From Caballeronia sp031450805 (GTDB taxonomy: Bacteria > Pseudomonadota > Gammaproteobacteria > Burkholderiales > Burkholderiaceae): a stretch of DNA of 64,000 nucleotides. Made by a program: the position numbers and the translations under genes. Location of the stretch: assembly GCF_031450805.1 (NCBI RefSeq), contig NZ_JARTVY010000003.1, positions 1 to 64,000 on the forward strand, in the 5' to 3' direction. The notes beneath the pieces are model-generated. The model did not search any database and was not told where the DNA came from. It saw only the letters and a program-made list of their open reading frames with translations. This document shows positions 62,791 to 64,000 of this stretch, one piece after another (the stretch's first letter is position 1; each line of letters begins with the position of its first letter).

Positions 62791-64000
62791 ATGAATCAGC
62801 ACATCCACTTCAACGCGTTTCACATGAACGCGCCCGCGCATTCGTGGGCCGGCTTCTGGCGGCATCCGCGCGATCGCTCGGTCGAGCATGCGACGCTCGG
62901 CTACTGGACCGATCTCGCCACGACTGCCGAACGCGGTCTCTTCGACGGCGTGTTTCTCGCCGATGTCTTCGGCATCTATGAAACCTACGGCGGCAACGCC
63001 GACGCCACGCTTCTTGCCGCGGCCCAGTCGCCCTCGCACGATCCAATGCTGACCGTGCCGGCGATGGCCCTGGTCACGAAGCATCTCGGCTTCGGCGTGA
63101 CGGTGAATCTCACGTACGAGCATCCGTACGCGTTCGCGGCGCTTTTCGACGCTCGATCATCTGACCGGCGGCCGCGCGGGATGGAACATCGTCACCGGCT
63201 ATCTCGAGAGCGCGGCGCGCGGCATGGGGCTCGACCGGGCGCGCGAACACGACCAACGCTACGCGGCGGGCGAGGACTTTCTCGCCGCCGCCTACAAGCT
63301 GTGGGAAGGCAGTTGGGCGGAAGGCGCGGTCGTGCGCGACCGGCGCATCGGCCAGCCGTATACCGACCCGTCGCGCATTCGACGCATCACGCACGACGGC
63401 CCGTTCTACCGTGTCGACGGCTTCAATCTCGCCGATCCTTCGCCGCAGCGCACGCCGGTGCTGTATCAGGCGGGCGCATCGGGGCGAGGCAAGGCCTTCG
63501 CGGGCAAGCACGCCGAATGCGTCTTCGTCGAAGGCCAGACGCCCGCGATCGTCGCCGCCGCCGCGCGCGATATCCGCAAGCACGCCGTCGATGCGGGCCG
63601 CGCCCCCGACGACATCCTGCTTTACCTCGGCGCGACGGTGGTGGTCGCGCGCACTTCGAAGGAGGCGCGCGAACTGCATGCCGAGTATGCGCAGTACGTC
63701 GATACGGCCGGTCAGCTCGCGCTGATTTCCGGCTGGACCGGCATCGACATGGCGGCGCTCGGCCTCGACGAGCCGATCCGCTATGTGCAGAGCAACGCGC
63801 TGCAATCGACCGTCGAGAACCTGACGAGGCGCGCCGGCCGGCCGATCACGCCGCGCGACATGACGCGCTTCGATCAGATTGGCGGGCGAGGACCGTTCAT
63901 CGTCGGCGATTCGCGCGAAGTCGCCGATCAGCTCATCGCATGGATCGACGAAACCGGCGCGGACGGCTTCAACCTGCGCCGGCTCGTGATGCCCGAAAGC
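62791..64000 (+). pseudogene. NtaA/SnaA/DszA-type FMN monooxygenase with a frameshift, cut by window end
   Basis: From ATG 62791 the product starts MNQHIHFNAFHMNAPAHSWA and reads normally to TYEHPYAFA, then continues correctly only in another frame: RRFSTLDHLTGGRAGWNIVTG, GLDRAREHDQRYAAGEDF, and open to the last base. The change near 63136-63142 corresponds to loss of two bases in a GCGCGG-like run. Downstream there is no stop in the restored frame. It could be a real inactivation or a sequencing error. The gene is divergent from ssuC and uses the shared control region. Confidence 0.8.

Overview
The window looks like part of a Burkholderiaceae chromosome or second replicon (Burkholderia / Paraburkholderia / Caballeronia type). 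The evidence is the high GC with strong G/C third positions, a 388-residue Burkholderia-type general porin, several GGDEF and receiver proteins, and a large organosulfur island of the ssu/sfn kind. The genus is inferred from protein style, not proven. No rRNA, tRNA or CRISPR array was seen.

Layout. (1) 1-2.7 kb: a chemotaxis receptor cut by the left edge and a CHASE3-GGDEF diguanylate cyclase. (2) 3.5-11.3 kb: one minus-strand operon of eight genes (two outer-membrane barrel proteins, a DUF2092 lipoprotein, a Pro/Gly-rich secreted protein, a BamA-like barrel, a small unknown protein, a type I arylsulfatase and its formylglycine-generating enzyme). (3) 11.7-22.2 kb: signalling genes (two response regulators, a hybrid kinase, a Cache-GGDEF cyclase, a kinase with a periplasmic binding domain) mixed with decayed fragments. 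(4) 22.2-31.4 kb: an SdsA-type alkylsulfatase whose upstream control region was split by an IS21 element, followed by an IS66 element broken by two identical inverted IS3-family copies. (5) 31.5-39.2 kb: a degenerate OmpR-family regulator, a porin, two toxin-antitoxin pairs, a ProQ/FinO protein, a decayed peptide-binding protein gene and small unknowns.

(6) 39.6-64 kb: a compact sulfur-scavenging island. A minus-strand run of seven genes (49067 to 39635) encodes a polar-amino-acid ABC importer (binding protein, two permeases) and a peptide-type ABC importer (two binding proteins, two permeases, a fused double ATPase). Divergent from it, a plus-strand run (49323 to 53651) encodes the missing amino-acid ATPase, a cysteine dioxygenase-like protein, a cystathionine beta-lyase-like PLP enzyme and a four-rhodanese protein. 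Converging on that is a minus-strand run of eight genes (62531 to 53671): SsuC, SsuB, SsuA-like, an SDR, a second four-rhodanese protein, SfnG-like and NtaA/DszA-like flavin monooxygenases, and SfnB. Divergent from it is a third monooxygenase gene that carries a frameshift. Both divergent control regions contain the same composite site, TTTTGCA - 7 or 8 bases - TGCTTTGCATAGC, which suggests one regulator controls the whole island.

Taken together the window is rich in sulfur acquisition: sulfate-ester hydrolysis in the periplasm (arylsulfatase, alkylsulfatase) and uptake and desulfonation or C-S cleavage of organosulfur compounds in the cytoplasm. The best candidates for new biology are the sulfatase/barrel operon, the twin four-rhodanese proteins with the shared control site, and the palindromic array split by IS21.
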